A stretch of 6,827 nucleotides of DNA from Campylobacter sp. (GTDB taxonomy: Bacteria; Campylobacterota; Campylobacteria; Campylobacterales; Campylobacteraceae). Both the position numbers and the translations under genes were made by a program. The stretch is from assembly GCA_021203945.1 (NCBI GenBank), contig JAJQAF010000100.1, positions 1 to 6,827 of the forward strand, given 5' to 3'. Position 1 is the stretch's first letter. Each line of letters starts with the position of its first letter. Of this stretch, positions 1 to 6,827 are shown in pieces. The notes under the pieces are model-generated. The model did not search any database. It was not told the origin of the DNA and saw nothing but the letters and a program-made list of their open reading frames with translations.

Positions 1-1362
1 CACGGTATAAGGCGAATTTAAATCTATGCTAGGCGCAAGAGCTCTCTTTGCTAAATTTCCGTGTCCTAATTCGCGTCTTCCGGGAGCTTTTAACGGGCTT
101 GCTTCGCCTACGCTAAAGCCCGGAAAGTTATAGTTAAACATAAATTTATCAATCAAAGCGGTCTTTTCTGTAAGAACGTCATACATCTGCGCATCGCCGT
201 CGGTTCCTAGCGTAGCCACAACAAGAGCTTGCGTTTGACCGCGCGTAAATAAACAAGAGCCGTGTGCGTTTGGAAGTACGTTTGTTTCGATACTAATAGG
301 TCTGACCTGATCAAGCGAGCGACCGTCGGCTCTAATGCCCTCATTGATAATCTGCTCTCTAACGATTTTCTTTTTATATTTGCCTAAAACGTTGTTTATA
401 ACGCTCTCTTCCCAGCCCTCTTTTTGAGCGACCTCATCGCTTGCTACCTGTTTTGCGATCTTGCCTAACTCGCTAGCGCGCTCGCTCTTAGCCATTTGAT
501 TTATAGCGTTTTTGACTTCGTTTTTATAAAATTTATCAATATAGATAGCTATATTTTCATTTTCTACTTCCGGCTTTAACTCTAAAATCGCATCGTCTTT
601 TTTGTGCTGTTGATACGCCTCTTCATAGGCATTACTGGCACGAAGTATCGCTTTACCGGCAATATCGATCGCCTCGACGATTTTATCCTCGTCAAATTCG
701 TTCATATCTTGTTTTTGCGTTATGCTTTCGTTAAGACTTGGATCCATCATCGGATCGATAGCTATAATAGGAATAATTTGTGAGCTTTGTTGAGCGATAC
801 TTCTCATCTCGATCATTAAAAGTTCGTCTTTCGTGCCTGCGACGTAAAGATCAAGGGCGCTTAATTTTAGCTCGCTATTACTAGGGTTTATCACAAACTT
901 ATCGTCTATATAGCCTACTCTTACGCCGCAAACCGGGCGATTTACCGGAATATCGCTAAGATAAAGAGCTACGCTTGCCGCATTTAATCCTACAACCTGC
1001 AAATCAACTTCAGGATCGGCGGATAGCACCATAACTACGATTTGCGTAGGATAGGCGTATCCTTTCGGGAAAAGCGGTCTTAAAGAGCGGTCTATAATGC
1101 GGGCCGTTAGCGTTTCAAAATCACCGGGTTTTGTTTCGCGCTTGACATATCCGCCGGGAATTTTACCCGCCGCGTAAGCTTTTTCTATATATTGAACGGT
1201 TAAAGGCAGGAAATCTTCCTCCACTTGCGTATCTTCACGCGCAACGGTTGCTAAAACCACCGTGTTTTTTACGCGTAGCAAAACCGCTCCGGCCGCTTGT
1301 CTTGCGACTTTGTTCAAATCGAAAATTTCAACTTGATTATTCACTTCTATACTATATTGCAT
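1..1362 (-). CDS. pnp: Polynucleotide phosphorylase, N-terminal 454 residues (3' end beyond the window)
   Basis: PNPase is a trimeric cytoplasmic exoribonuclease that degrades RNA 3'->5' with phosphate, releasing nucleoside diphosphates, and can run in reverse to add tails. The frame is open from an ATG at 1362 to the left edge. The product starts [16 protein letters not shown]. The first RNase PH domain carries [10 protein letters not shown] (67-76) and [13 protein letters not shown] (90-102). A helical linker covers roughly 215-335. The second RNase PH domain begins near RADGR (344-348) and shows FTRGQTQ (372-378) and PGRRELGH (427-434). The family is about 700-720 residues, so the rest of the second RNase PH domain, including its catalytic aspartates, and the KH and S1 RNA-binding domains lie outside. 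The start is supported by AAGGAG nine bases upstream and by the typical PNPase N-terminus. The first 11 bp overlap the end of the upstream gene. Family assignment is secure. Confidence 0.97.
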   Translation of the reverse strand, partial: MQYSIEVNNQVEIFDLNKVARQAAGAVLLRVKNTVVLATVAREDTQVEEDFLPLTVQYIEKAYAAGKIPGGYVKRETKPGDFETLTARIIDRSLRPLFPKGYAYPTQIVVMVLSADPEVDLQVVGLNAASVALYLSDIPVNRPVCGVRVGYIDDKFVINPSNSELKLSALDLYVAGTKDELLMIEMRSIAQQSSQIIPIIAIDPMMDPSLNESITQKQDMNEFDEDKIVEAIDIAGKAILRASNAYEEAYQQHKKDDAILELKPEVENENIAIYIDKFYKNEVKNAINQMAKSERASELGKIAKQVASDEVAQKEGWEESVINNVLGKYKKKIVREQIINEGIRADGRSLDQVRPISIETNVLPNAHGSCLFTRGQTQALVVATLGTDGDAQMYDVLTEKTALIDKFMFNYNFPGFSVGEASPLKAPGRRELGHGNLAKRALAPSIDLNSPYTV

Positions 1363-2059
1363 TCTTTTTTTCTCCTTGTCGTTTTTGTAACGGTAAATAA
1401 TACGGGCTTTCCTCCAAAATAGACATTATCAGTTCGCCCGTTGCCTCTATTTTTTTATCGTAATACGAATCTACGTCTATGAAATTTACGATCTTATTTA
1501 CCGTATAAATTTCATCCACCATATCGTTTAACCCTGCGGCAACGTCTGCCGCGATTACAGGCGTAGCGTAAGATACGGACTTTACCTTGGCGCCCATTAG
1601 CGTTTTTATACAAACAAGCGCGGTAAGACCGGTTTCGCAACCTTCATCGATGAGCAAGATATTTCTATCTTTTAGCTCGCCTATTAAATTCCCCTTTCTA
1701 TATTTATAAACATTTTTTAAAATTTTCTCCTCATATTTTCTGTGCGCCTCGCCATATACAAAGTCGTAGCTGATATTAAACGCTCGTATAAGCTCGTCGT
1801 TTAACACTATATCCTCGGTTTCGCTTACGATCGCTATATCGCATTCGGGATTGTTTGGCGCCGAGATCGGCTCGCAAAATAGCATTTCATAGCTCAAAGC
1901 TAAATTTCTACAAACAAAATCCGTCAAGATAACGGATTCAAGCGACATACATACTATGATGGTTTTTGCGTCCGTTAGCTCTTTTTTAGGCAAAATTTCA
2001 ATCAGCTTCGAAGCGGCGTCCAGTTGATCTTTAAAATTTAAGGTATTATTTTCAGCCAT
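1352..2059 (-). CDS. Phosphoribosyltransferase-fold protein, probably degenerate at the active site
   Basis: The 235-residue product resembles the stand-alone type I phosphoribosyltransferase-like family. Its PRPP-binding strand-loop is [15 protein letters not shown] (133-147), with D138, E139, T143, G144 and T146 matching the hhhhDDxxxTGxT pattern. Other family landmarks are [15 protein letters not shown] (9-23), SAPNNPE (66-72), [10 protein letters not shown] (85-94), a TPVIA strand (166-170) and [11 protein letters not shown] (191-201). It departs from active members: where I expect PRGG (pyrophosphate loop) it has SLES (39-42), and where I expect Arg-Lys before the APxNPE segment it has Glu-Pro (63-64). 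It may therefore bind a nucleotide or PRPP without catalysis, or act as a regulator; the substrate is unknown. The ATG sits 2 bp after lptD, with a weak GGA upstream, and the end overlaps pnp by 11 bp, so coupled translation is likely. The fold is fairly sure; the function is not. Confidence 0.85.
   Translation of the reverse strand: MAENNTLNFKDQLDAASKLIEILPKKELTDAKTIIVCMSLESVILTDFVCRNLALSYEMLFCEPISAPNNPECDIAIVSETEDIVLNDELIRAFNISYDFVYGEAHRKYEEKILKNVYKYRKGNLIGELKDRNILLIDEGCETGLTALVCIKTLMGAKVKSVSYATPVIAADVAAGLNDMVDEIYTVNKIVNFIDVDSYYDKKIEATGELIMSILEESPYYLPLQKRQGEKKNAI
1372..1377 (-). promoter_or_regulatory. Ribosome binding site of pnp inside the preceding gene
   Basis: AAGGAG on the minus strand, separated from the pnp ATG at 1362 by nine bases that are almost all A. 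It lies within the last codons of the phosphoribosyltransferase-like gene. It is the strongest Shine-Dalgarno match in the block, so pnp may be translated well on its own as well as by coupling. Confidence 0.75.
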
Positions 2060-2061
2060 TA

Positions 2062-4248
2062 TTAGCTTCCGCTATTTTGATCTTTTTCAACCGAAAAGTC
2101 ATAATGAACTCCGCCCATAGGATAGAAATTTATCGTAAAATAAACTCCGTTTTTCTTTGTCATGCTCGAACCGCTTGTAGTGGTCGCGGGTTCTATATCT
2201 TTTTGATAGACTAAGCCGTAATTCCAACATTTTCTTTGATGCAATATACCTATACGCCAGCTTTTCGTATAGTCCCGCTCCAGATCGTATTGAAGTCCCG
2301 CGACAGCTCTGTATTGTGCAGGCAATTTGACGCTTGCGGATGTCGTTAAATAGCTATCTTTTTGGGTATTTGAGTTTTTCTTCATAGTATGTAAAATATT
2401 TGCCGCGAAACGCTCATGGGTATACGTAAGCCCGCTTTGAAGCTTTTGAAATTCTTTTTTAACGTGAGAATATTCAAGCCTATTATAAATAGTAAGGTTT
2501 TTAAACGGATACAAATATATGGAATTTTTCAAATTTCCATATTCGCCGTCGTCGATATAATAGCCTTGAGAAATACTATGGCGTAAAAATTTTCTACCGC
2601 TTGAGGTATAGAAATACTGAGTGGCATAGGCTGAAATTTCCTCTTTGCTTTCCTCTTGCGCTAAGAAATTTTCATATTCATATGACGGAACGTATCTTCC
2701 GTTCTCATCTTTTATATAGTGAGCTTGTCCGGAATAAATAAACTCGTCGTCCAGCTTTCCTTTATTAAATCCCGGCAAAAGATACTCCATGCCGAAATTT
2801 ACAGTATGAAAGAAACTATCGTAGGCTTTCGCCAGGTCGGTATGGAGCGCAAATTTATGATAATGATCGACATAGCTTAAGGTTTTATCCTCTCTATAAT
2901 CGTTTGCGCCGGTTATTTTATCGTTATAGTTTATATGCGAAGCGTATAAGTTCTCATAAAACGAAAACATAACGGCGTCATCAAATAACGGTATGTGCAA
3001 CGAAACGGGCAAGGTAAATTCATATTGAGTAGCCGTCACGCCTATGCGTCGGTCGTATCTGTGCGATTGCAAATCAAGCGAATACAAAATATTAGGCAAA
3101 ATAATATTATCCGTAAATTTATGGTATTGAAGGCTTGGAAGCTCTTGTAAAGTATCCTTATTTCCGCCTCTGCCGCCTATCTTTTCGGTATCTATATAAT
3201 ATTTTGCGTAAGCGCCGAAGTAATGCTTTTCATTTGCTATAAAATAATTAAATTTCGACGTAACAAGCGAATCGTAATCGTCTTCACGACCCTTTAAATT
3301 TAGATATTCTATATCGTTTAAATTCGTAGCGTCTATCCAAAGACCCTCTTGTAAATCGGCTTCCGTAAGGTATTTTATTAATTTATCTCGCTCGTATTCC
3401 AGCCCTACGCCTTTATGAGTCTTATTTTTTAAACTCGCATTATTTGATGTCGAGTTCTCCTGTCTTCTTCGGTAGCCCTCTTTATCCTCAAACATACCAA
3501 AACTTATTTCGCCTCTAGAATCGGGCGAATCGGCAAATCTAAACGCACCATAAACTCCGCTGCCTCGCATAGTTCTTATTTGCGGGTCTAGTTCTAAATC
3601 CCACTGATTATAAGGAGCGAAATATATCGGTTGTTTATAATAAAGACCCTCTTTTTTGCTATATCCGAATTCCGGCGGCAAAAGTCCCGTTCTACGCGTG
3701 GTATCGGTAGAAAAGCCAAAATACGGTAGGTAAAACACCGGAACGGAGCCTAGTCGAAAAACTGGATTAAACATATGTAAAAATTTACTCTGTTTATTTA
3801 GCATCGCCGAGCTTGAGGTTATGCTCCAGTCTGGATCTTGAACGTTGCAGCTTGACACTATCGATCCGCTAGTGCGATAATATTCGCTATCCGAGCTACT
3901 TTCGTCGCTTCTCATCCAAACTTCCATGTCTTTATTCATCATAAAAAGCGCTTCAAACTTGCTATCATTATTTTTTAAATTTAGCTTAGCGTAATTTGAG
4001 CGCGAAATTTCATTCTCGCCTTTTATCATATTTACGTTGCCGAAAAGCTCGATTACGGAGCTGTTTTGATCATAGATAGCGCAGTCTGCGGTAACTAAGT
4101 AATTTTGTGAATATACGACGACGTTTTTATTTGCCGTAACGATACCGTCTTCTTGTTTAACGTCGTCTGCCAGAAGTTGCACGTCCTCTACATTCGCAAA
4201 TAAATTTAAAAAACAAAGCGGTATTAAAAATAAAATTTTACGCAACAT
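2062..4248 (-). CDS. lptD: LPS-assembly outer-membrane protein LptD (OstA/Imp)
   Basis: LptD is the outer-membrane barrel that, with the lipoprotein LptE, inserts lipopolysaccharide or lipooligosaccharide into the outer leaflet. The 728-residue product begins with a signal peptide (MLRK, then a hydrophobic run to about residue 18, probable cleavage after LFA at 19). An OstA/LptA-like jellyroll follows (about 22-110: LLADDVKQEDG, VTANKNVVVY, IELFGNVNMIKGE). The hallmark LptD segment is at 134-210, with CNVQDPDWSI, PVFYLPYFGFS (170-180), RRTGLLPPEFGYS (185-197) and KQPIYFAPY. The remainder is the beta-barrel. The mature protein has only three cysteines: C56, C134 and C674. C134 and C674 fall where E. 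coli has C173 and C724/C725, so one inter-domain disulfide is possible. The ATG at 4248 overlaps the RDD gene by 11 bp and lacks a clear Shine-Dalgarno, suggesting coupling. It is shorter than E. coli LptD (784 residues), which I consider normal for this lineage. Confidence 0.95.
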   Translation of the reverse strand: MLRKILFLIPLCFLNLFANVEDVQLLADDVKQEDGIVTANKNVVVYSQNYLVTADCAIYDQNSSVIELFGNVNMIKGENEISRSNYAKLNLKNNDSKFEALFMMNKDMEVWMRSDESSSDSEYYRTSGSIVSSCNVQDPDWSITSSSAMLNKQSKFLHMFNPVFRLGSVPVFYLPYFGFSTDTTRRTGLLPPEFGYSKKEGLYYKQPIYFAPYNQWDLELDPQIRTMRGSGVYGAFRFADSPDSRGEISFGMFEDKEGYRRRQENSTSNNASLKNKTHKGVGLEYERDKLIKYLTEADLQEGLWIDATNLNDIEYLNLKGREDDYDSLVTSKFNYFIANEKHYFGAYAKYYIDTEKIGGRGGNKDTLQELPSLQYHKFTDNIILPNILYSLDLQSHRYDRRIGVTATQYEFTLPVSLHIPLFDDAVMFSFYENLYASHINYNDKITGANDYREDKTLSYVDHYHKFALHTDLAKAYDSFFHTVNFGMEYLLPGFNKGKLDDEFIYSGQAHYIKDENGRYVPSYEYENFLAQEESKEEISAYATQYFYTSSGRKFLRHSISQGYYIDDGEYGNLKNSIYLYPFKNLTIYNRLEYSHVKKEFQKLQSGLTYTHERFAANILHTMKKNSNTQKDSYLTTSASVKLPAQYRAVAGLQYDLERDYTKSWRIGILHQRKCWNYGLVYQKDIEPATTTSGSSMTKKNGVYFTINFYPMGGVHYDFSVEKDQNSGS

Positions 4249-4690
4249 CTATCACAACCGTTTTTGCCGTTTTATCGTGCCACGTTTGGCGCGCAATATT
4301 ACCGAAAGCCCAAGCAAAACCAAGATAAAGGCAAGTCTCGCCAAATGCTCTCATAAAAGCCCTGGACAAACTTGCGATAAAATTCGGTTTATCTAAAATT
4401 TCAACGTCTATACATGTGATTTTAACCGCGATTTTACCGATACTAGCACCGTAATACCACGTAAAAAAAGTCTGATATATTATTTTTAGGGTTATTATTT
4501 GCCAGACGAAATTTGAGACTAGCATCATAATCTCTTCATAACTCTTTGCGGTTTCAAAAGCGTTCCAATAGATAATCAAAAACAAAATACTAATCAAAAC
4601 CTCATCTATACAATAAGCGTAAATTCTTTTTGAAAAACTTGCCAGCGAAATATTCTCTCGTTCTAATTTTTGCACTACGTCAAGGCTCAT
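4238..4690 (-). CDS. RDD-family inner-membrane protein
   Basis: The 150-residue product has the RDD pattern: R22 and D29 in [10 protein letters not shown] just before the first membrane helix (about 30-43), a second helix at about 58-79, the [12 protein letters not shown] loop (80-91), a third hydrophobic stretch at about 112-131, and [13 protein letters not shown] (135-147) near the C-terminus with D139. RDD proteins are small inner-membrane proteins of mostly unknown role; some have been linked to ion transport. The ATG overlaps the purD stop as ATGA, with AGG seven bases upstream. The 3' end runs 11 bp into lptD, so its translation should feed directly into lptD. That makes an envelope-related role plausible but unproven. 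Family assignment is good; no function can be given. Confidence 0.88.
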   Translation of the reverse strand: MSLDVVQKLERENISLASFSKRIYAYCIDEVLISILFLIIYWNAFETAKSYEEIMMLVSNFVWQIITLKIIYQTFFTWYYGASIGKIAVKITCIDVEILDKPNFIASLSRAFMRAFGETCLYLGFAWAFGNIARQTWHDKTAKTVVIDVA

Positions 4691-5940
4691 TTAAGTGCCT
4701 GCCAAGCGATGTCTTTGCGGTATTGCATTCCGTCAAATTCGACGTTTTCGCAAAGCTCGTATGCCAAATCTCGCGCCTGTTTTATTGTTTTTGCGCGTCC
4801 TACGCACACAAGCACGCGCCCGCCGTCAGCGTAAATTTCGCCGTTTTGTTCGCTAACTCCGGCGTAAGCGATATGAGAGTTTTGCGGGATATTTTTTACG
4901 CAGATTTTTACTTTAGGCGAGCTTTTGTAAGGATAATTTTTGCTTGCGATTACGACACCTACGGCAAATTCGTCTTTCAACTTAAAATTTATACCGCTTA
5001 AATTCGCATTCGCGGCGTTTAGCAGAATTTCGCTTAAGTCGCCGTCTATCAAAGGCATAAGCACTTCGCATTCGGGATCGCCGAAACGCACGTTAAACTC
5101 AAGCACGTAAGGCTCGTTATTTACGATCATTAAGCCCACGAAAAGCACTCCGCAAAATGGATTTGCGTCCGCTTTCATACCCTTTAGCGTCGGCTTTATG
5201 ATCTCATCTTCCACGCGTTTTATTAAATTTGACGTTGCAAGCGGGCTTGGCGCATAAGCTCCCATTCCGCCCGTATTTACTCCTTTATCGCCGTCAAGTA
5301 GGCGTTTGTGATCTTGAGCTACGGGCAGACTTACGAAATTTTCTCCGTCGCAAATCGCAAAAAAACTTAGCTCAAATCCGTCTAAAAATTCCTCTATCAC
5401 GACGCGTTTGCCCGCTTCGCCGAAGCTTTCTCCGCTTAACATATCGCGTGCGGCTTGTTTTGCTTCATCGCGGGTTGCGGCGATTATCACGCCTTTACCC
5501 GCGCATAATCCGTCTGCTTTTACGACAATCGGCACATTTAAACTTTCTATAAATTTCACAGCCTCTTTAAAGTCGGCGGTATTTAAAAATTTAGCCGTTT
5601 TTATACCGTTTTTAGCTAAAAATTCCTTCATAAAAGCCTTTGAGCTTTCAAGTCTTGCCGCCGCCTTACTAGGTCCGAAAATTGCCAGTCCGCGCGCTTT
5701 AAAAATATCCACGACGCCCTCGCTAAGCGGCGCTTCGGCTCCGACGATAGTTAAATTTACGTCGTTTCGTTTAGCAAATTCGGCAAGTTCGTTATAATCT
5801 TTTATGTTTAAATTTTCGCCAAGGCTTAAAGTCGCACCGTTTCCGGGCGCAAAGTAGATTTTATGTGAGATTTTCTCGCTTTTTAGCTTCAAAGCGATTG
5901 CGTATTCGCGTCCGCCGCTTCCTATTATCAAAATATTCAT
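4687..5940 (-). CDS. purD: Phosphoribosylamine-glycine ligase (GAR synthetase) PurD
   Basis: PurD joins 5-phosphoribosylamine and glycine using ATP to make glycinamide ribonucleotide, the second step of purine synthesis, in the cytoplasm. The 417-residue product starts [18 protein letters not shown]. It shows PGNGAT (32-37), the ATP-grasp segment [11 protein letters not shown] (141-151), [10 protein letters not shown] (183-192), [11 protein letters not shown] and [12 protein letters not shown] (210-233), the metal-ligand motif [10 protein letters not shown] (281-290, with E281 and N283), GGRVL (373-377) and the C-terminal RKDIAWQAL (408-416). The usual GREHA loop is GREYA here. The start at 5940 is chosen because the family begins exactly there and TGGAG lies five bases upstream. 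The frame stays open another 65 codons upstream, including a GTG at 6069 that would add 43 unrelated residues; I reject that start. The stop overlaps the next gene by 4 bp. Confidence 0.97.
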   Translation of the reverse strand: MNILIIGSGGREYAIALKLKSEKISHKIYFAPGNGATLSLGENLNIKDYNELAEFAKRNDVNLTIVGAEAPLSEGVVDIFKARGLAIFGPSKAAARLESSKAFMKEFLAKNGIKTAKFLNTADFKEAVKFIESLNVPIVVKADGLCAGKGVIIAATRDEAKQAARDMLSGESFGEAGKRVVIEEFLDGFELSFFAICDGENFVSLPVAQDHKRLLDGDKGVNTGGMGAYAPSPLATSNLIKRVEDEIIKPTLKGMKADANPFCGVLFVGLMIVNNEPYVLEFNVRFGDPECEVLMPLIDGDLSEILLNAANANLSGINFKLKDEFAVGVVIASKNYPYKSSPKVKICVKNIPQNSHIAYAGVSEQNGEIYADGGRVLVCVGRAKTIKQARDLAYELCENVEFDGMQYRKDIAWQALK

Positions 5941-6101
5941 ACAAACTCCATAAAATAATACCCAAGTGAGCGTCGCATAAAGAGTGGCCCATAAACAAAG
6001 CCAATCTTGCAAATAGACAAACGCCTCAAGGTTGCAATTTCTCGCGCTCTCGCACTCAAACGAAACCACATCGCATAGCGCCCATACATCTTCGCTAACA
6101 T
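5937..6101 (-). CDS. Candidate 54-residue ORF overlapping the purD start (doubtful)
   Basis: An ATG at 6101 opens a 54-codon frame beginning [20 protein letters not shown] and ending YYFMEFV. Its TGA overlaps the purD ATG as ATGA, the same arrangement as purD with the RDD gene. The product is rich in Arg, Tyr, Phe and Met and has no motif I recognise. No Shine-Dalgarno is evident before the ATG. The same frame is open upstream to the hemD stop codon. The alternative purD frame over the same bases is also open, and its codons look at least as protein-like, so this ORF may be chance or a remnant. Listed because the overlap with purD is suggestive. Confidence 0.2.
   Translation of the reverse strand: MLAKMYGRYAMWFRLSARAREIATLRRLSICKIGFVYGPLFMRRSLGYYFMEFV
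5946..5950 (-). promoter_or_regulatory. Ribosome binding site deciding the purD start
   Basis: TGGAG on the minus strand, five bases before the ATG at 5940. It supports the family-like PurD N-terminus over the longer in-frame GTG start at 6069, which has no comparable signal in front of it. Confidence 0.75.
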
Positions 6102-6123
6102 AAAAGTGTTGGACCCCGTAAAA

Positions 6124-6146
6124 TGCTGACTCGCTTCACTCAGGCA
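6124..6146 (-). terminator. Weak hairpin after hemD (possible terminator or 5' leader stem)
   Basis: On the minus strand TGCCTGA pairs with TCAGCA (one bulged C, six base pairs) around a ten-base loop, followed by TTTT. It lies 25 bp after the hemD stop. The stem is short and the T run is only four, so termination would be inefficient. It also sits about where a transcript from the candidate promoter at 6153-6158 would begin, so it could instead be a 5'-end stem of the purD message. Confidence 0.22.
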
Positions 6147-6152
6147 GTTAAA

Positions 6153-6158
6153 ATTATA
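6153..6158 (-). promoter_or_regulatory. Candidate sigma-70 -10 box for the purD-RDD-lptD-pnp block
   Basis: A perfect TATAAT within TATATAATTTTAA on the minus strand, with an A-rich stretch (AAGCAAAAAG) just upstream. Campylobacter promoters typically have a strong -10 box and no defined -35, so this fits. The predicted start is near 6146, giving a leader of roughly 205 bases before the purD ATG. AT-rich intergenic DNA easily produces such boxes, so confidence is moderate. Confidence 0.45.
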
Positions 6159-6170
6159 TATACTTTTTGC

Positions 6171-6815
6171 TTAAAATAATGTTTTAGCAAGCGATATACA
6201 AGAATTTACGCTTTGAATTTCACTAACGATGGGGTTTGTGAATTTTGCAAGCTCGTTCGCCGTTGTTTGCCCTATAGCTACGGCTTTATAGCTATCTTCC
6301 CAGCCGAAATTTAAGATAAAATTTTTAAAATTCAACGGAGACGTAAATATTATCACGCTTCCTAACGGCGGTTTTAACTCGCTATCAACGCATTTGGGTA
6401 TATTTTTGTAAGCGATAATTTCGCTTAAATTTACGCCGTTTGCATGCAAAATTTCGCTTAAATTTGAAACTACCTCTTTTGCTCTTAGATAAAGCGTCTT
6501 TTTACCTTTTAAAAGAGGGGCGATCTCGGCGGCGAATTCGTCTCCGTGAGCGTTTTGCGCGACGTAAATTTTATTAAAACCAAGACTTCGCGCCTGCTTT
6601 GCAGTCGGCTCGCCGATAGCGTAAATTTGGATATTTTCGCTCGCTTTCACGCCGTTAAATTCCAAAGCTTTAAGTGCGTTTTTAGAAGTTATCACGAGTG
6701 CGTTAAATTCGCTTAAATCCGCTTTAAATTTTAAAAATTTTATATCGCTAACGCTCAAATTTATCACGTCATTATCGTTTGACGCAGTATTTGAAACTAG
6801 ATAAATTTTAGCCAT
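6171..6815 (-). CDS. hemD: Uroporphyrinogen-III synthase HemD
   Basis: HemD closes hydroxymethylbilane with inversion of ring D to give uroporphyrinogen III, the branch point to haem and sirohaem, in the cytoplasm. The family is poorly conserved, but the 214-residue product carries its spaced landmarks: a start of MAKIYLVSNT, VITSKNALKAL (41-51), IYAIGEPTA (64-72), TLYLRAKEVVSNLSE (107-121), IIAYKN (133-138), VIIFTSPLNFKNF (154-166) and AVAIGQTTANEL (178-189). This gives the expected two-lobed alpha/beta layout. The length is near the short end for the family, as is usual in this lineage. The ATG at 6815 is only 12 bp from the right edge and no clear Shine-Dalgarno is visible in GACATTTACAAA, so an upstream gene probably abuts it. 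A 230 bp gap separates it from purD, so it may belong to the preceding transcription unit. Confidence 0.92.
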   Translation of the reverse strand: MAKIYLVSNTASNDNDVINLSVSDIKFLKFKADLSEFNALVITSKNALKALEFNGVKASENIQIYAIGEPTAKQARSLGFNKIYVAQNAHGDEFAAEIAPLLKGKKTLYLRAKEVVSNLSEILHANGVNLSEIIAYKNIPKCVDSELKPPLGSVIIFTSPLNFKNFILNFGWEDSYKAVAIGQTTANELAKFTNPIVSEIQSVNSCISLAKTLF

Positions 6816-6827
6816 TTTGTAAATGTC

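Larger units (their letters stand above)
5941..6170 (-). other. hemD-purD intergenic region, possible purD leader or dispersed repeat copy
   Basis: This is the only gap of note in the window (230 bp). After a short AT-rich part next to hemD (about 6149-6170) it becomes more GC-rich and lacks the AAATTT strings common elsewhere. Read on the minus strand it is free of stops in two frames: the purD frame from 6135, and another frame from directly after the hemD stop to 5937. I see no tRNA cloverleaf and recognise no riboswitch. If transcription starts near 6146, purD would have an untranslated leader of about 205 bases. Alternatives are a short gene, a gene remnant, or one copy of a dispersed intergenic element. 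The choice cannot be made from a single copy. Confidence 0.4.

Noticed and set aside
4630..5001. Plus-strand open frame of 123 codons antisense to purD and the RDD gene
   Set aside because: It lies opposite two well-supported genes with strong family motifs; the product is Cys/Phe-rich with no recognisable domain. A shadow frame.
5229..5797. Two overlapping plus-strand open frames (5229-5552 and 5408-5797)
   Set aside because: Both are antisense to conserved purD coding sequence, overlap each other in different frames, and have Arg/Leu- or Ala/Ser-rich composition typical of the complement of a real gene.
6133..6143. ACTC/GAGT short repeat around the hairpin as a possible attachment site or repeat boundary
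   Set aside because: Four to five bases only, no integrase or transposase nearby and no second copy at the other side of the spacer.
6123..6179. Plus-strand 18-codon frame starting [10 protein letters not shown] in the hemD-purD gap
   Set aside because: Very short, no ribosome binding site, and it reaches over the 3' end of hemD. No support beyond an ATG.
6420..6735. Recurrent CGCTTAAATTT-type strings inside hemD
   Set aside because: They fall on Leu/Ser-Asn/Lys-Leu/Phe codons with the AT-rich codon choice of the lineage, and similar AAATTT strings occur throughout the window; not an array or a binding-site cluster.
1..6827. Search for a CRISPR array, tRNA, rRNA, insertion sequence or defence system
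   Set aside because: No regularly spaced repeats, cloverleaf, terminal inverted repeats or transposase-like protein were seen; genes fill the window except for the 230 bp spacer.

Overview
The window reads as a stretch of epsilonproteobacterial chromosome, most likely Campylobacter. This inference rests on protein character (a PurD with a GREYA nucleotide-binding loop, an LptD of about 730 residues), frequent AAATTT strings, and tight packing of unrelated housekeeping genes on one strand. The moderate GC content would suit a higher-GC species (C. rectus/showae/curvus type) better than C. jejuni, but the species cannot be fixed from the sequence alone.

Every convincing gene is on the minus strand, so transcription runs from the right edge to the left. 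In that order: hemD (uroporphyrinogen-III synthase, 6815-6171); a 230 bp gap (6170-5941) holding a promoter-like box, a weak hairpin and two overlapping open frames; purD (GAR synthetase, 5940-4687); a three-helix RDD membrane protein (4690-4238); lptD (LPS-transport outer-membrane protein, 4248-2062); a phosphoribosyltransferase-fold protein (2059-1352); and pnp (polynucleotide phosphorylase, starting at 1362 and running off the left edge after 454 residues).

The five genes from purD to pnp form one compact block. purD and the RDD gene share 4 bp (ATGA). The RDD gene and lptD share 11 bp. lptD and the phosphoribosyltransferase-like gene are 2 bp apart. The latter overlaps pnp by 11 bp. This layout implies a single transcript with translational coupling, mixing purine synthesis, outer-membrane assembly and RNA decay. 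No shared pathway is evident, so this is probably operon compaction, although the RDD-LptD pair may reflect a common envelope role.

The window is mostly ordinary core genome. The parts worth a second look are the hemD-purD gap, which is unlike the flanking sequence and open in two frames that run into purD, and the phosphoribosyltransferase-like protein, which keeps the fold but appears to have lost the pyrophosphate loop. No mobile element, CRISPR array, tRNA or rRNA was seen.
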